From contig JAMKCH010022319.1 in NCBI GenBank assembly GCA_023653785.1, positions 1-64,000 of the forward strand: 64,000 bases of DNA, given 5' to 3'. The notes below the pieces were generated by a model. The model was not told the DNA's origin. It did not search any database and saw only the letters and a program-made list of their open reading frames with translations. Positions within the stretch are counted from its first letter, which is position 1. Each line of letters opens with the position of its first letter. The position numbers and the translations under genes were made by a program. This document shows, one piece after another, positions 11,968 to 24,100 of the stretch. This DNA is from Ophioderma brevispina (taxonomy: Eukaryota > Echinodermata > Ophiuroidea > Amphilepidida > Ophiodermatidae).

Positions 11968-12618
11968 TTCACGACGGACGCGTCAAGAGCGGGCGGTGGA
12001 GCCCACGTAGGAGACATCGCCTCTCAGGGCTGGACAAGGAAGCTGGCCAAGCATCATCATAACCCCGGTTGGAGGCTTGTGGCCCTGTGGCAGGGCAGTT
12101 CATCGGGGCGTGTAGACATACTCTCTATCCTACTCTGTCCAGCGCGAAGTACGAAGTAGCGACACGGGCGTAACCTTGAAGCGACTTTCAGCGCGCGCGA
12201 GGTAAAGCACAAGCGCACTGCAACTGAAAGGCGGCACGGGGTTTACGGGCGCGTCGCCAATTCATACTTCAGACGAGACAAAGTATGTCAAGGAAGTCAC
12301 GTCCTAGTCAAGTGCGGACATCATGTCGGTCGTCTCCACATAAACAAGACAGGGAGGAACCAGGGGAGTCGCATCCTTTGCCTACAGACAGTCAAAGTCT
12401 GTGGTGTCTCCGTCATCAGAGCACCCTGACAGAGTTCACCTTTCCCCGGGTAAGACAACACCCTGGTCAGATGTACTATCGAGGAAGGACATCCGGGAAG
12501 GGAAGTCGGGGCCCCATCGAGAGTCGGGGATCGTCGGTGGGTGGCACCTCCGAGATATGAAGAATAGTTTTCAACAGGCTGCGAAACACCCCACACTCTC
12601 AAATGGAAACGGAACGCG
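11968..12618 (+). pseudogene. RNase H domain fragment of a DIRS-like retroelement
   Basis: Translation from about 11968 gives a start typical of retroelement RNase H (TTDASRAGGGAHVGDIASQGW, with the first catalytic Asp in TDAS). Near 12325-12380 there is a decayed form of the invariant INKQGGTRS segment. At about 12431-12475 lies VHLSPGKTTPWSDVLSRKD, resembling the end of RNase H (HxPGxxNxxADxLSR). The pieces lie in more than one frame and contain stop codons. The reverse transcriptase normally upstream is absent, so the element is 5' truncated. The domain is cut off from the next segment (13233) by an inserted MITE. Confidence 0.7.
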
Positions 12619-13212
12619 TTTTAGTTTAAACACCAGCAGGTGTTCAGACTATTGTAAGTTATTAAAGCATTTCTGGCGAATATTTAACAATATTTCCTTT
12701 TTATCAGTAACCTGTGTCCAAAACCATGTGAAAAGTGGTTTAATTACCATTTATTACACTTGACTTTATCAATTCAAGTTTTTCAGTGTTCACATTTGCT
12801 CACTAGTGTTAAACAAATAAACATCTTTGAGCTAATATTTCATGTGTTCAAAATGTAACAGTTTTTGAAACACGTGAACAGTTGTTAAGTGAAAAAAAGT
12901 GTTTTAAAAAGTGTTCGAGCACGTGTTCTAGAAAAATCCGTATTTAACAACTGAACACATAAGGATGCGTTCAAATGTAACCGTTTTTGAACAATTGACA
13001 GTGTTAATTTAAAAGTGTGAGGCCAAAATGTGAAAACACTTGCAAAACGTAAGTTGATTAACCAAGTGTTATAAGTGTAAATAACCACCCCTTTCACATC
13101 ATGTTTTGGACCAGATACTGATAAAAAGGAAAAAAATGGTAAATTGTAAAGCAATGCCTTTAGATGAACTTACATAGTGAAAAAAAAAAAACCTTCTGGT
13201 GTTAAAAAATTA
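12619..13212. mobile_element. Foldback MITE inserted in the DIRS-like element
   Basis: About 590 bp with long inverted ends. The left end (aaacaccagcaggtg, then ttcctttttatcagtaacc, ccaaaaccatgtgaaaag) is mirrored by the right end (accttctggtgtt, and the inverse of tttttatcagtatctggtcc and catgatgtgaaag). The inverted ends span roughly 150 bp each. The interior has two diverged copies of gttcaaatgtaacagtttttgaa (near 12846 and 12968). It separates RNase H from the VELFA segment of the retroelement. Confidence 0.75.
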
Positions 13213-13680
13213 GAACGGCCGTTTCAGTTAGAGTGCACGTGGAACTGTTCGCAAACCGCCTCAACGCCCAGCCATACTGCTCGTGGGCCAGGTACCCAGC
13301 GGCCCTTCACAAGGACGCCATGACAATGGACTGGGACGGAGTCACAGTAAACGCCTTCCCTCCGATCGCTCTAGTTCCTCGAGTTCTTAAGTTCAACCAG
13401 GACAAGGCAAATGACGCATGATTCTGGTGTGGCCCGAATTGGCCACGGCAACCGTCGGTTTCCAAGACTCCTGTCGCGGCTGTAAGCCAACCCGTTGACT
13501 CTTACAATGAGGAAGACCTGATCAAGACTCGGGGGGTCTCCTTCGATGGAGAATTGAAGGCGATCAACCTGACTGCATGGCAATTTCATACAGTCATACA
13601 GAGCAGCAGGCCTTCGCTCCAAGCTGCTCGTCTGGGCGGGAGAGGCAAGGAGCCCTACAACAAGGACGACGTATAATTCC
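13213..13680 (+). pseudogene. DIRS-like element: post-RNase H segment and start of recombinase ORF
   Basis: The frame beginning at 13233 reads VELFANRLNAQPYCSWARYP, then DAMTMDWDGVTVNAFPP. This is the DLFA...YAFPP segment that follows RNase H in DIRS/Ngaro-type elements. From about 13560 to 13680 another frame gives a leader of the tyrosine recombinase, which runs into the next feature. Stops and frame changes show decay. Confidence 0.7.
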
Positions 13681-13683
13681 AGA

Positions 13684-14685
13684 ATGGTCAAGTACCGGAA
13701 CTGGTGCAGGGGTCACCAAGTGGACCCTCTGGGTGCAAATCTAAAGGAGGTGGCGGACTTCCTGATGCAGGTGTTCGAAGATGGAGCCAACCCATACACA
13801 GTCAGGAGTTGTCGCAAGGCAGTAGGAGCCATTCATCTGGGGTTTGGAGGAGGCATCGCCGTGTCTAACTCGCCAGCGCTTCATGACCCTATCAAGGGAA
13901 TGCTACATCGACGGCCGCATGAATACGCTCTCTGTACCAGGCATGGACCCTACCAACAGGTCCTCAAGCATCTGCAACGTCCTTTTTCCCCTTTATAGCC
14001 TCTGCACCAGGCGTCTCTAGCGGACACCAACCAAGAAGATCTATTCCTTGTCGGCGCAGCATCAGGCATGAGAGTATCGGATATCCATGGTCTGTCTATA
14101 GCAGAGAATCGCCTCACACTTCACAGGAACGCCGCTTCGCCTGCCCCGATCAGGTTACCTGGCCAAGAATCCAATCTCTCAGCTTCACTTCCACAGCCGA
14201 TTATCCTCCCAGATCTCCGACAAGCTTCAGGTTCCAGCGATGAAGGACGCTGGTGTCCAGTTAGAGCCCTGAAGTTTTACCTCAGCAAGACTCAGCCTAT
14301 AGGGGGGCTCACGACCAGCTTTTCCTCACAACTGAGAAGCCGTTTCGGCCGGCCTCCAAGACGACATTAGCCAGATGATCGTGGCAGGCATAAAGGAGAG
14401 AGCCTTGCTAGTGCGGAGGTTGTCTGACGGGGACGACAAGGAGCATCACAAGTAAGATCTCAGGCGGTGCTTGGACCTCCTACCGGAGAGCTTCTATACA
14501 AGATGTCAGGGACGCTATGGGATGGGCTTGTCCTTTACATTCTAACAAGTTTATCTCCGAGAAGTCCTAGTACGCAGCGGTCGACGGCAGCTAGGATCCT
14601 TATCATAGCTTTCCGTTATACAGCAAGCATCGAAATCTTACAGTCGCCACGCTCCCAGTCGCACTTTTACCCATTGATGTCGTAG
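13684..14685 (+). pseudogene. Tyrosine recombinase (integrase) of a DIRS-like retroelement, decayed
   Basis: The N-terminal SAM-like domain reads from 13684 (KYRNWCRGHQVDPLGANLKE, VADFLMQVFEDGANPYTVRS, CRKAVGAIH). The catalytic part starts near 14068 with GMRVSDIHGLSIAENRL, whose Arg fits the first catalytic Arg of tyrosine recombinases. Near 14446-14460 HHKVRS fits the HxxR box. From about 14470 the end of the domain is read in a second frame (SIQDVRDAMGWACPFTF), followed by VYLREV, whose Tyr may be the nucleophile. At least two frameshifts separate these pieces. Such recombinases insert circular DIRS DNA without target duplications. This copy cannot encode an intact enzyme. Confidence 0.75.
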
Positions 14686-15179
14686 TGCAAACTGATTCTA
14701 TTATTGGTTTGTTCAACCTTCTTCCGGCGAGACCATATCACCATAGCTCCTCTTGCCTTATGGCCCGAGCACACTCTGTATTCCGGGTTGACGTCTACCA
14801 GTTTGCAATCTGTGGCCATAAGTCAGGCTTGGATGGGAACGTACTAGGAGATGTTGGTGATTCGCCTCTCCCCGGGGGAGAGAGTTCATATCCCATATTC
14901 CGTTAACTTACCATTCAAGCCTGACGTGGGTAACTTCTTGGTGTCCTACAGATCATCTGAATTTAGGAACACAAAGACAAGTCTTGGAATATTGTATTGT
15001 AAAGACCTTTGATCAAAAACGGATTAGAATAATCAATTAGAAATGAGTCGGGAATGAAATGGATTTAGGCAAAATCAAAATAAATGCGTGTTGTGCGGGT
15101 CCAATATCGGTTTCCGTACAATGGAACATATATGTAGCTTTATTTCTAATTAAAAAGGACAGCATTATATTTTAAGCAG
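14686..15179. other. 3' remainder of the DIRS-like element and spacer
   Basis: The end of the retroelement was not located. A terminal repeat or internal complementary region could not be recognised by eye. The 73-residue frame at 14685-14906 has no known domain. Confidence 0.35.
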
Positions 15180-15992
15180 TCAAAACCAGTTTACATGTTT
15201 TGATGATTTTTGTGCCTTACTTCAAACATTTTGTAAAATCATTGGTAAAATATACGTGTATGTGAGAAAAGACCTCAAATGCTCTGGGAAAGCTTTTATT
15301 CCGTTGTTTTGACGACATTAATTTCTGTTTAAGTATGACTAAAGATAAGCCCATATTGCTTAAAACTGATTTTCATCTAAAAATACCTGTAGTCTGTTAA
15401 CAAACAGTGAAATCAGAAAATCCAAATTTGGCCAAAATCAATATGTGAATATTCATCCGATGATACGCAATATTGTAAACAATATCCTAGATTGCCCCTT
15501 AAAAGTTAACACTACTCTTAATTTCTACTAAAGTAAAAGCATTCACAATTTAGGTAGAAACAGAACTGTGTTAATGTGTTTTTGATGCGGTGTTGTGCTT
15601 AATTAAACATGTGATGTGCATCCATAAGTTCCAAATAAACATATTGTGAGAAAAGAAAAATGACCTTTAAATGCTCTGGAAGCTTTTATTTTCTTTATTT
15701 TTAATTATCTTTAATTTGTAGTTAGACGTAAAATATTAGTCCAAATTACTTAAAAGAGGTATTTTTCTGATAATAAAGCTTTGTTTTGAAGATATCAAAT
15801 ACATCAAAAAATCTCAAAAATCATATTTTTGGCCAAAAATCATCTCTTTTGGGCCCAACCAAAGGCCAAAAAATAAATTTGTATTTTGGCAACAACTCTA
15901 TGAGAAACTATACCATATGAGCAGTTGATCTTACATTGTTGCCAGCTTGTAACAAAATGCCCACATAATTTTTTTCTGAACACATTTAATGA
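15180..15992 (-). repeat. Right arm of the 8-kb foldback
   Basis: Reverse complement of the left arm at 7895-9000. It carries about two satellite units (landmarks atgacctttaaatgctctgg at 15660 and gacctcaaatgctctggg at 15270). The outer end is ccacataatttttttctgaacac, the inverse of the left outer end. It is shorter than the left arm because it has fewer satellite units. Confidence 0.75.
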
Positions 15993-16776
15993 TACTGGCT
16001 GGCTGTCTGTAGTACATGGACAGCAAGTTATGTTATGAACAAAAAACGATTTTCTGTGAAAATTGAGGGCGGCCTTCATCTGGAAATCTCCCCCTGAGTC
16101 AGTCTTTAACGCACCCAATTACTGTCGATCAGCAAAAAACGTCGTCTTAGGGATATTCTCTTACAAATAAAATATGGTATATATGTTTGACTATAATGCA
16201 AAACGTACTAAATAATAAAAAAATATAATTTTTCAGGAATATTAGGGGTTTATTTAGACAACCCCTGTATAAGTGGGACCAAGTTTGAACAGGATTGAAA
16301 TGACACACACAATATTTTTTTTTAAAACTTTGAGGGCCGCTGGGATAGATTAATATTCAACACGATGAATTTTGATGCCTCAATCAAAAGAAAACGTTTT
16401 CCGTGTGATCATTTTTTATGTAACTTAAGGTCTTGGTCTGCCATATAATGTTCCAAAAGGCTTTTTAGAATTTATATTCTCCTTAAAGAGCATGATTTTT
16501 CTCTTTAACTATGATTTTTTAAGCCATAGGCCCGTTCAAATCGCCATCGGTCCAAAGTTATGCATTTTAGTTGGGGCATTTTCGCAAATGTCAGTCTAAA
16601 ACAATAAATAACAAAGAAATAGATAAAAAAAATAAAAAAAATTCTTTTGTTTCTTATTGTTTTCACCCAGCTATTTTTAACAATTTTCCCTTCAAAATTG
16701 TCCTACTACCGAAAGGACATGTTAAAAACCTGCAATTAACCGTCGATAGTTTCCTATATTCTGTTAACCTTGTGAT
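15993..16776. other. Unassigned AT-rich sequence
   Basis: No gene or repeat recognised. The open frames at 15840-16118 and 16571-16834 show no domain, and the latter runs into the repeat at 16777. Confidence 0.35.
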
Positions 16777-17148
16777 CCTACGGCGTTACGGCAAGTATCG
16801 TATGCCTGTTTCTAAAATTGAAAACGTAAATTGAAACCATCGTTTTGAAAATTCTCAATACTGGAATAATACCAAAATGCATTTACCGTTGCGTGTTCCT
16901 TTTCCGTGTTTTGCGAGCACCGAAGTACCCGCAAAAACGTTCAATTTTCTCCTAGGTTCTATAGTTTCAGACCCAATTTACGGTACTATTTAAAACAAAA
17001 CATAGTAACGGAACCACTGATGCAAAAATCATCCATAGAAACCACCTTCGTTTTCCTGAGTAGTTTATTCGCTATGACGGACTGATAACGTTAATAATCT
17101 CTCGCGCAGTACTAATTTTTAAGATAATATTTTTTTCGGATTCTGTGA
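16777..17148 (+). repeat. Interspersed repeat (direct copy at 38201-38605)
   Basis: Shares an ordered series of blocks with 38201-38605: cctacggcg, tgtttctaaaattgaaaacg, aagtacccgcaaaaac, ttacggtac, and gctatgacggactgataacg then tctcgcgcagtactaattt. The copy at 38 kb is slightly longer in the middle. It is non-coding. Confidence 0.75.
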
Positions 17149-18097
17149 CATAACTACAACACTTTCCGCAACCGCCGTTGATCTGACATCAAACTTCGCA
17201 TTGATGCGTAAAATAATTTGCATAATATGCTAATTAGGTGTTTCTAGACTTAGAACGGCGATTCTCAAAATACGCTTTTTCATAACTTTTCCCGACGTTT
17301 TTCTTGGTAACGAAATAGTGATAGAAGTCAGAAGTTTCGGTGATTATGCCGTAACATTATTCCTACGGTCGTAACAAGCCCTTCTTTGTTGCAATTTTAA
17401 ATATTTAATTAAATATTATTTTTTTGAAATTTTTAATTTGCGACAATTTTGGTCGAAATGGGCAAAATTGAAATTTGGCGGAAATAACTGTATTTAACTA
17501 CACGAAAAAAATTGGAAAAGGGCTCTTTTACGACCTGTGACATACTTTTTACTACAATTGCAGCGAACAGATCTGTTGAATATGCATGTTTTATATCTGA
17601 AAACATGGGGAATTAGGTATCAAAATTTGAAGATAAATCGACCATTGATTTATTCAAAGAGGTGACCTTGACCGTGAACTTTATATTTTTTGTAAAGGTC
17701 TCCAACATGTTATCCATATTCCAATATAAAAACCAAGATAATGTCCCTTAAATGTAATTTTTGATTGTATAGTGGCAGACCCCCACCTAAAAGGTATTCC
17801 ATAGATTTTGCCATTCAGAAAGTGATGAACACAAATTTTCCTAAATTATCTTTAATAAGTGGTTATATACCCTTTGTTAATAGGCAAAGTTTCATTTTAA
17901 CATGCGTGCATTAATGTTGAAAAAGTGCAGGTAATAACAGTTGTAACTTTTGTTGTTACCTCAATGATTTTCTACTCTTGTCCATACAATATGACATGTA
18001 ATGAATGCTACTGCGCACCTATCGTGGTTATTACATATCACAACACGTAAAGAAAAACGGACAAAGGCTTTATTGAGACTTAAATCCCTAACACTGC
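17149..18097. other. Unassigned intergenic sequence
   Basis: AT-rich; no gene, tandem repeat or inverted repeat was noticed. Confidence 0.35.
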
Positions 18098-18836
18098 CTA
18101 CGACTTTGAGGTAGCAAGAAGGTTTGAAGTATCTCGCCAAAAATCGCTTCCGTATCTTCTAAATCCCCTTGCAGAATTGTCTACCTGACCATGCTGGAAG
18201 CATATCAAACACACCTGTGGTTGTGGAAACCAGCCACAGACAATGGAACTCTCTTGGTCTGCCCACTGCTGGAGCAACAATGGCACGACAACTGACCTTG
18301 CGGGGAATTCAATGAAGCAGCCATGCGTTGTACCCATCTCTGCTGGATCATTTTGAGAACCATGTGTTTGAACACGACCAAGAAGAACTATCAGTAAACT
18401 AGGAAACGATTTTAAAAACAGACATGCGATTCCAATGACTTGCCCAAAGCGGTCCATCACCGTTGAGCAATGCATGTGCCAAAAATTAACATAAATTAAT
18501 TTATTTGAAAGGTCAAATGCAATTGGATGAAACCAGATAAATAATGGCATCGAGAACAATCGTTTTGCTTAGAGCTACATAATTTTTTTCCTGATTAATT
18601 GGAACGATTTTAGAGGAGAGCAAAATTGGAAAGCATGTCACGTTCCAACGCTGGGTCATCTCTGTGTTGTAGGCTCTTTTCGGGATAAGAGCATGGTGAA
18701 AGTTGTGGAAACCTATTTGGGGCGGTTCACAAGCCAGTTGCAGTAGGTCACTCTTCTTGGAAGATAATTTGCAAGGATGCATTCCTCCGATGGATGTGGA
18801 CTGGATGCCAGCCCCATTGAATCCTTGTGATAACAC
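18098..18836 (-). other. Two adjacent minus-strand open frames of unknown nature
   Basis: Two overlapping open frames lie in tandem on the minus strand, 107 codons (18836-18513) and 153 codons (18559-18098), the latter being among the longest in the window. The second is Cys/His-containing (for example PQPQVCLICFQHGQ) but I recognise no domain, transposase signature or signal peptide. No splice structure could be fixed. It may be a decayed mobile element or chance. I do not assign a function. Confidence 0.25.
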
Positions 18837-20849
18837 GCTTAAGAAAGATTATGGAGTCAGGTGTAGAGTCCTTCTGCTAGTTCTGCACAAATGTACTTTT
18901 TTTGAAGTGCGCCCTTGTTATGGTTGCCAGAGTTCTTGCTGTTTGTTTGCCCTATCACTGTTTGCCCTCCACCGTCTGTTCCTATATTTAAAAACCTCAC
19001 TCCATGTGTCCGGTATATTGTCAAGTTCTTTGTATTGTACCTTAGCACTATTACAAGCATTAAACAATGACCTTGAGATACGCTAGAAGAAGTCAGATAT
19101 TATAAATTGTCTGAGAACAAGGATAACCGTTTCGTACAACATGGCTCCTGTCCTAAGAAAAGTTATCACCAAAACCACATGCTCTTAAAGAATTGAATTA
19201 AATATGGCTGCTGATGGTTTTACCGCCCTACCGAATTGTACAACTCTATAATACGCCCCATAGCTTTTTCCCAAAGACTCTCATCGAACGTCATTTTCTC
19301 AGCAATACAGCGACGGGTATTGTCAAAAAACTTTTTTTTGAAGATTTGGACCATACCCGTTCACCAAAGATGAAAAAGATCACATAAGGATGCGAAATTT
19401 TTGAGATCAGAACAAATCGGAGATTTGCATGTTTTCAACACGGCCACACTTTGAATTCTACTACTAGAATTTAGAATTGGCACATTTCCCCAAAAGCCTA
19501 AGAATTGATTTACATGTGTGTCCATAAGAAAAGAACGTTACCCTCCAGAAACGGCCCATTTTTTGCTGTTACCTTTAATCAATTCTTTCTCTTGTTTATA
19601 GCTATATATTTGAAAATATATACTCTTTTGAAACATATGGTGAAAACAAGAGAAAACGGTGAAAAATAACCAAACAAATGACTTTTTTTCCCTAAAATGA
19701 TCAAACATACAACTATACTTTGTCCACGGCTACCAAATAGCAGAGAAACATGTCATTGTAATTCTTCTTATGGATTTGGCACCACCAGAAGTCCTACATT
19801 GTAATTAATTTGTTCGCATGTAAGCCCAAAAGAAAGCACCTGAAACATTCACTTAATTTGTTCTGAAGAATTAAGTTAATATATCGCCCTCACCCTCTCC
19901 CAATCATAATGCAGATATGAATTTGGTTAAAGCGCGCTTTCCATAAGGGCATTGGGGCATAACGCCTACCAAATGGCATATTCTCTACTGACTCTTTGGG
20001 TGTACAGGACCATCGTTCATCGTGGGTATAAACGTTTTCCTTCCAAGTAGGTTCCCAGTAAGATGGCAATCAAGGAGGAACCGGAACACCATTCTGGAGC
20101 AATGGCATATTCCAAGTCGTCCAAGTAGAGAGATATGATCGTCACGGAAACAGGACGATCTGGTACCGCAAATATGCGCTACGTAGAGACTGAAACATAA
20201 AACTCTAAACCAAGCCAGCAAAACGGAAAACGGACCTTGAAATTGGAGAGTATTTATTGGCCAGGAGTGTCCTTAAAAAAACATTTTGTTTTTTATGTCG
20301 GGGATAGTGGCATCCATGGTTTCCTCCTCTGCTATGCGATCCGTTGACAAAGTACGTTTGCATCATTTAAAGGGAAAACTCCTTGTGTTGGTATTTTTTC
20401 AGTCGTTTTCCTTTCTTTGTTTCCACCATATGTTCACAAAACTACATATTTTTCCATAATAATAAAGCTAAAACAAGGAATAAGAATTTATTAAGTAACA
20501 AAATGGCCGTTTCCTGGAGGGTACGTTCGTTCTGGACACCCTGTACCACGAATCTAGGGACCCTAGGGACCATCCAAATGGGAGGGGGTAAAGGAGAATG
20601 AATAGAGAAATAATTAGAGTCTTTTTCGTACAATACAAGTTTAGTAGATTGACTCAGAAAATATTTAAAATAGTTATTACGTTTCTGACTATTACATTTG
20701 CATGACATGTCTATGTCTCGCAACATGTGCTAAAACCCATGATGATTATCAAGACCAATTCGTTACTGTATAAATTGACAAATACTGAAGTTTGCCCAAA
20801 AATATGACAATGGCGCCATATGACGACCCAAAACTTAACAAATGAATGA
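18837..20849. other. Unassigned sequence downstream of the dehydrogenase gene
   Basis: No reliable feature. A short open frame at 19985-20221 (minus) superficially resembled the last dehydrogenase exon but a better candidate lies at 21051-21192. Confidence 0.35.
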
Positions 20850-20855
20850 TTTATT
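20850..20855 (-). promoter_or_regulatory. Candidate poly(A) signal AATAAA of the dehydrogenase gene
   Basis: AATAAA on the minus strand about 200 bases beyond the proposed last coding exon. The hexamer alone is weak evidence in AT-rich DNA. Confidence 0.3.
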
Positions 20856-21050
20856 AAAAACAACTGATAGAAAAACCTTGGCATAAACGCCTCTTTGAAT
20901 TTTCATTCACTCATTTGCTGCCTTGGAATCGTTGTGTTTCTGACCACAATCAAAACAATTTAATCTCTAACAAGTAAAATAACGTGACTGTAAGTTTAAG
21001 TCTCCTCTCAATATCAAATTCTATGTAGTTATCACTGGCTGGTGGATACG

Positions 21051-21192
21051 TCACAACTGCAGGGCAACCCGCTTCCCTTGTATCTCCACCTCTAATCGCG
21101 TGCCTGGTTCTGCCAGGTTAGGATGTACATAGCAAATGCAATGCCTTTTCAATGGAAAGCTTTGACCTCCTGATTGTGTGTAGCCAAACCGC
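21051..21192 (-). CDS. DMGDH: DMGDH-like last exon, frame-broken
   Basis: Acceptor tgtttacag. Piecewise reading gives [41 protein letters not shown], equivalent to the family's VGxTTSGxYSYSIxKSxAFAYVP...VEVELLGK. At least two single-base frame changes are needed. In the frame of the last piece, translation ends at a TGA at 21053-21051. A different frame would run on past it. The true stop is uncertain. Confidence 0.65.
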
Positions 21193-24100
21193 CTGTAAAC
21201 AACAGGTACGAGACCATTTTATCTATTAGAAGAGTTTATCAATCCTCATCATCCTCATCCTCAACTGTTAAAAATGTTCTTAAATAACGGCGTTTTGACT
21301 GTTATCGGACCCAAACGGCCAAATAACTTTAATAATGGCGACTCGAAACGTGCAAATGCCTGTAAAAAACCGTGGTTTTAACTGTTGTGAGTCCCACTGC
21401 CGTCAATCGCTGGGGGTTTATTATATTTTTAAGGAACATTTTTACCCAGTGCAATGTAAATAAGCTTTTACAACCATGTAAAACCTATAATTTGAAAAAA
21501 AATCCTTAGGGTGTACTATTTTCCCAAATTTCAGTCTCTTTAAAGGTACATTTCGTGATTCAGCACCTTCTGTGTTTATTCATTGTTCACTAGATATCCT
21601 TGATAAAAGCTTCTTACCAAAGTGAGTTGATCCCGTCTTCGCGGTTTTTACTCAGTGTGTTTATGAGCAATTGCTGTTTCCAAACGGTCCCATAGGCCAA
21701 TGTGTTGTAATTTCTGTCCGTTTACGGACAGAAAATACAAAGTGCAATTCCTTACAGATACGACCGATACGATCTTTAACAACGTTTTCCCCGAAAAAAA
21801 ATTTTAACATGATATTATAAAATATTATAAACAGCGCATCAGTTATCACAATATGTTACATTATTATATTCATGAAAGAACATTATGATATTCATCATGG
21901 GCAATTTCTCTCTCATACCTTTCCTTCGTTCCATATCGTCTCATATCCATTGGGATCGTGATCCTCTCTTGTGCGAATTACAATGAAGGCTCTTTTCTTT
22001 GCAATGCGTCCTTTCTTGTGTAAATGCGATAAGGCCTCCTTTCCTATGAAAGACGCAGTCTGCAAATAATATGATAAACGTGTGTGTGTGTGGTTTTGTT
22101 TTTGTTGTATTAGCATGTATGTTTTTAGTAAGCGCAATTAACGCTTTAAAATTTAGTAACATAGTTCCCTACCACTGGGAAATGATTAAACTTATTCTAC
22201 TACAACTAGGCGACTCCCTTTAAGCGAACATCGTAATTCCAAACCCAAACCTATCAGCAGATTGATTGTTATATTCCCTAACAATTCTTAATTTCACCCC
22301 TGGGTAAAGAGAGGCAAGCTTTACATTTTTAGACCATCTCTATAAGCAACTATTAACATTCACAATGATGACTGGGCTTGGGTTTTTATAACCATTTCAG
22401 AAATATGAATTAAAGCGTTTTCAGACTAGGAGTTGAAACTCCTTACAAATACTTTTCATATGACTGTCACATTTAAAAGGATGTTTTCAGTCATTATATT
22501 CTTAACATTCTTTATGAGCCCCCTTCACGATTCGTTGAATCATTTTCCTATGGAAGCGGTATTTTGAAGAGTAATTGAAAATGATTTGTAAATTTTGACC
22601 TCAAATGGAAATTTGACCTCGAACTTCTAAACGTATGTGATTCACCCTTTAAGGATCTTGCAGAGCAATTTGGGTGAATCTCCATCCATTTCTGAACCAT
22701 TTATATCTGTTAATCTGAAATGAATCTTAGGTATGTGTTTAATCTCACAATCGTGAACACCCTCATATCACCCCGACCATTGGTTCTTCAGTTACACCAT
22801 ATTTTATGAATATCTCATCAAAGACTATATGAGAAGAAACATAACTAAACGCATCACTATTTCATCGGTTCACCGCAGCTTTTATATAGCCTGAAAACAT
22901 AGCGATATAGCAATACATCAGAAAAATTACCTTTTCAATGTTAACTAGGGCGCCAATGTCAGCCTCCAAAACGTTATAGTCCATGCACAACTAATACGGG
23001 TAAGATAACAGTATTAATGATTATGGTAACAATCTATTGGAAGGCAAACGCCATTGTGTTAACGACCATAAGCAAACCGAGTATTCCTGATCAGATTCAT
23101 ATTTTGAAACGTTTTCATGAAAAGGTTGGAAAGGAAATTTAATTATTATATCGTATATTTGAGACGAAGTTAAAATACGTTCATTGTTTTACATAAGAGA
23201 ATGATAATTACTGATCATATTCAACTTTTCAGTTGCTTTAAAATACCACGAGGAATAAAAATCTGATATTTGTCTTCGATGTACTACCCGATGTCTTATT
23301 TGCACACTTTACCTCTGAACGTACTGCTGGAAATCCCCTTTCAAGGCGTAGAACATTAAGAGCATACCATCCAAAATCACTCACACCGTAAGCTTTTCCT
23401 GCCTTCATAAGACCATCGTATAGCCGCAAAGTATCGGATTTGGGATGGTAAAGTTCCCATCCAAGTTCGCCTGCAAAATGAACATTTTCTTATGCGTGTA
23501 ATGAATTCTCTTTGCATATTCTGTACTTACTTTTACTCAAAAGTGATTTCAGACGTTAGCGATTTCAGAAAAGGATTAGAGGTATAAATCATCGTTACTG
23601 ATCAACACTGAAGCGTGTCCTGGTAAATTTATTCTTTTAGAAAATATAATCCCTATGAATTATTTCACCCATTCTTGTCTGATGCTAAATGTCCTACTTC
23701 TTTAGTAATCTTGCCTCCCCCTCCCCCTCCCCTACACACACACACACACACAACAATGTATAAATTAACTCTTTCCCAAGGTGTGTAACATTATAATTAC
23801 TCGTCCATAGACACGACTATATCACCCATGCCTAACTAAGGATTTTGAGAATCGGATGATGAGCATTCAGATATTTGGAAAAAAGAACTTGTAGACTACT
23901 TGAATTTGAAATTGCAAATGAATACTTATTGTTCCGCAAAATAAAATAAAATAAATAAAATGATATTGTAAAAAGGGGGACAGTGGTTATAAATAGATTG
24001 TTCGACAAATAAACATTACTAAAATTGTATATAATACTGTATATCAGCAGACCACCTAACTAGTATGAAAATTAGTGGGTATTTAACTCAACTAAATCAT

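Noticed and set aside
19985..20221. Candidate last exon of the dehydrogenase (frame with NLLGRKTFIPTMNDGPV)
   Set aside because: Only a short LLGRK-like match, no supporting phase or upstream similarity. The exon at 21051-21192 matches over its whole length and follows exon 13 directly.
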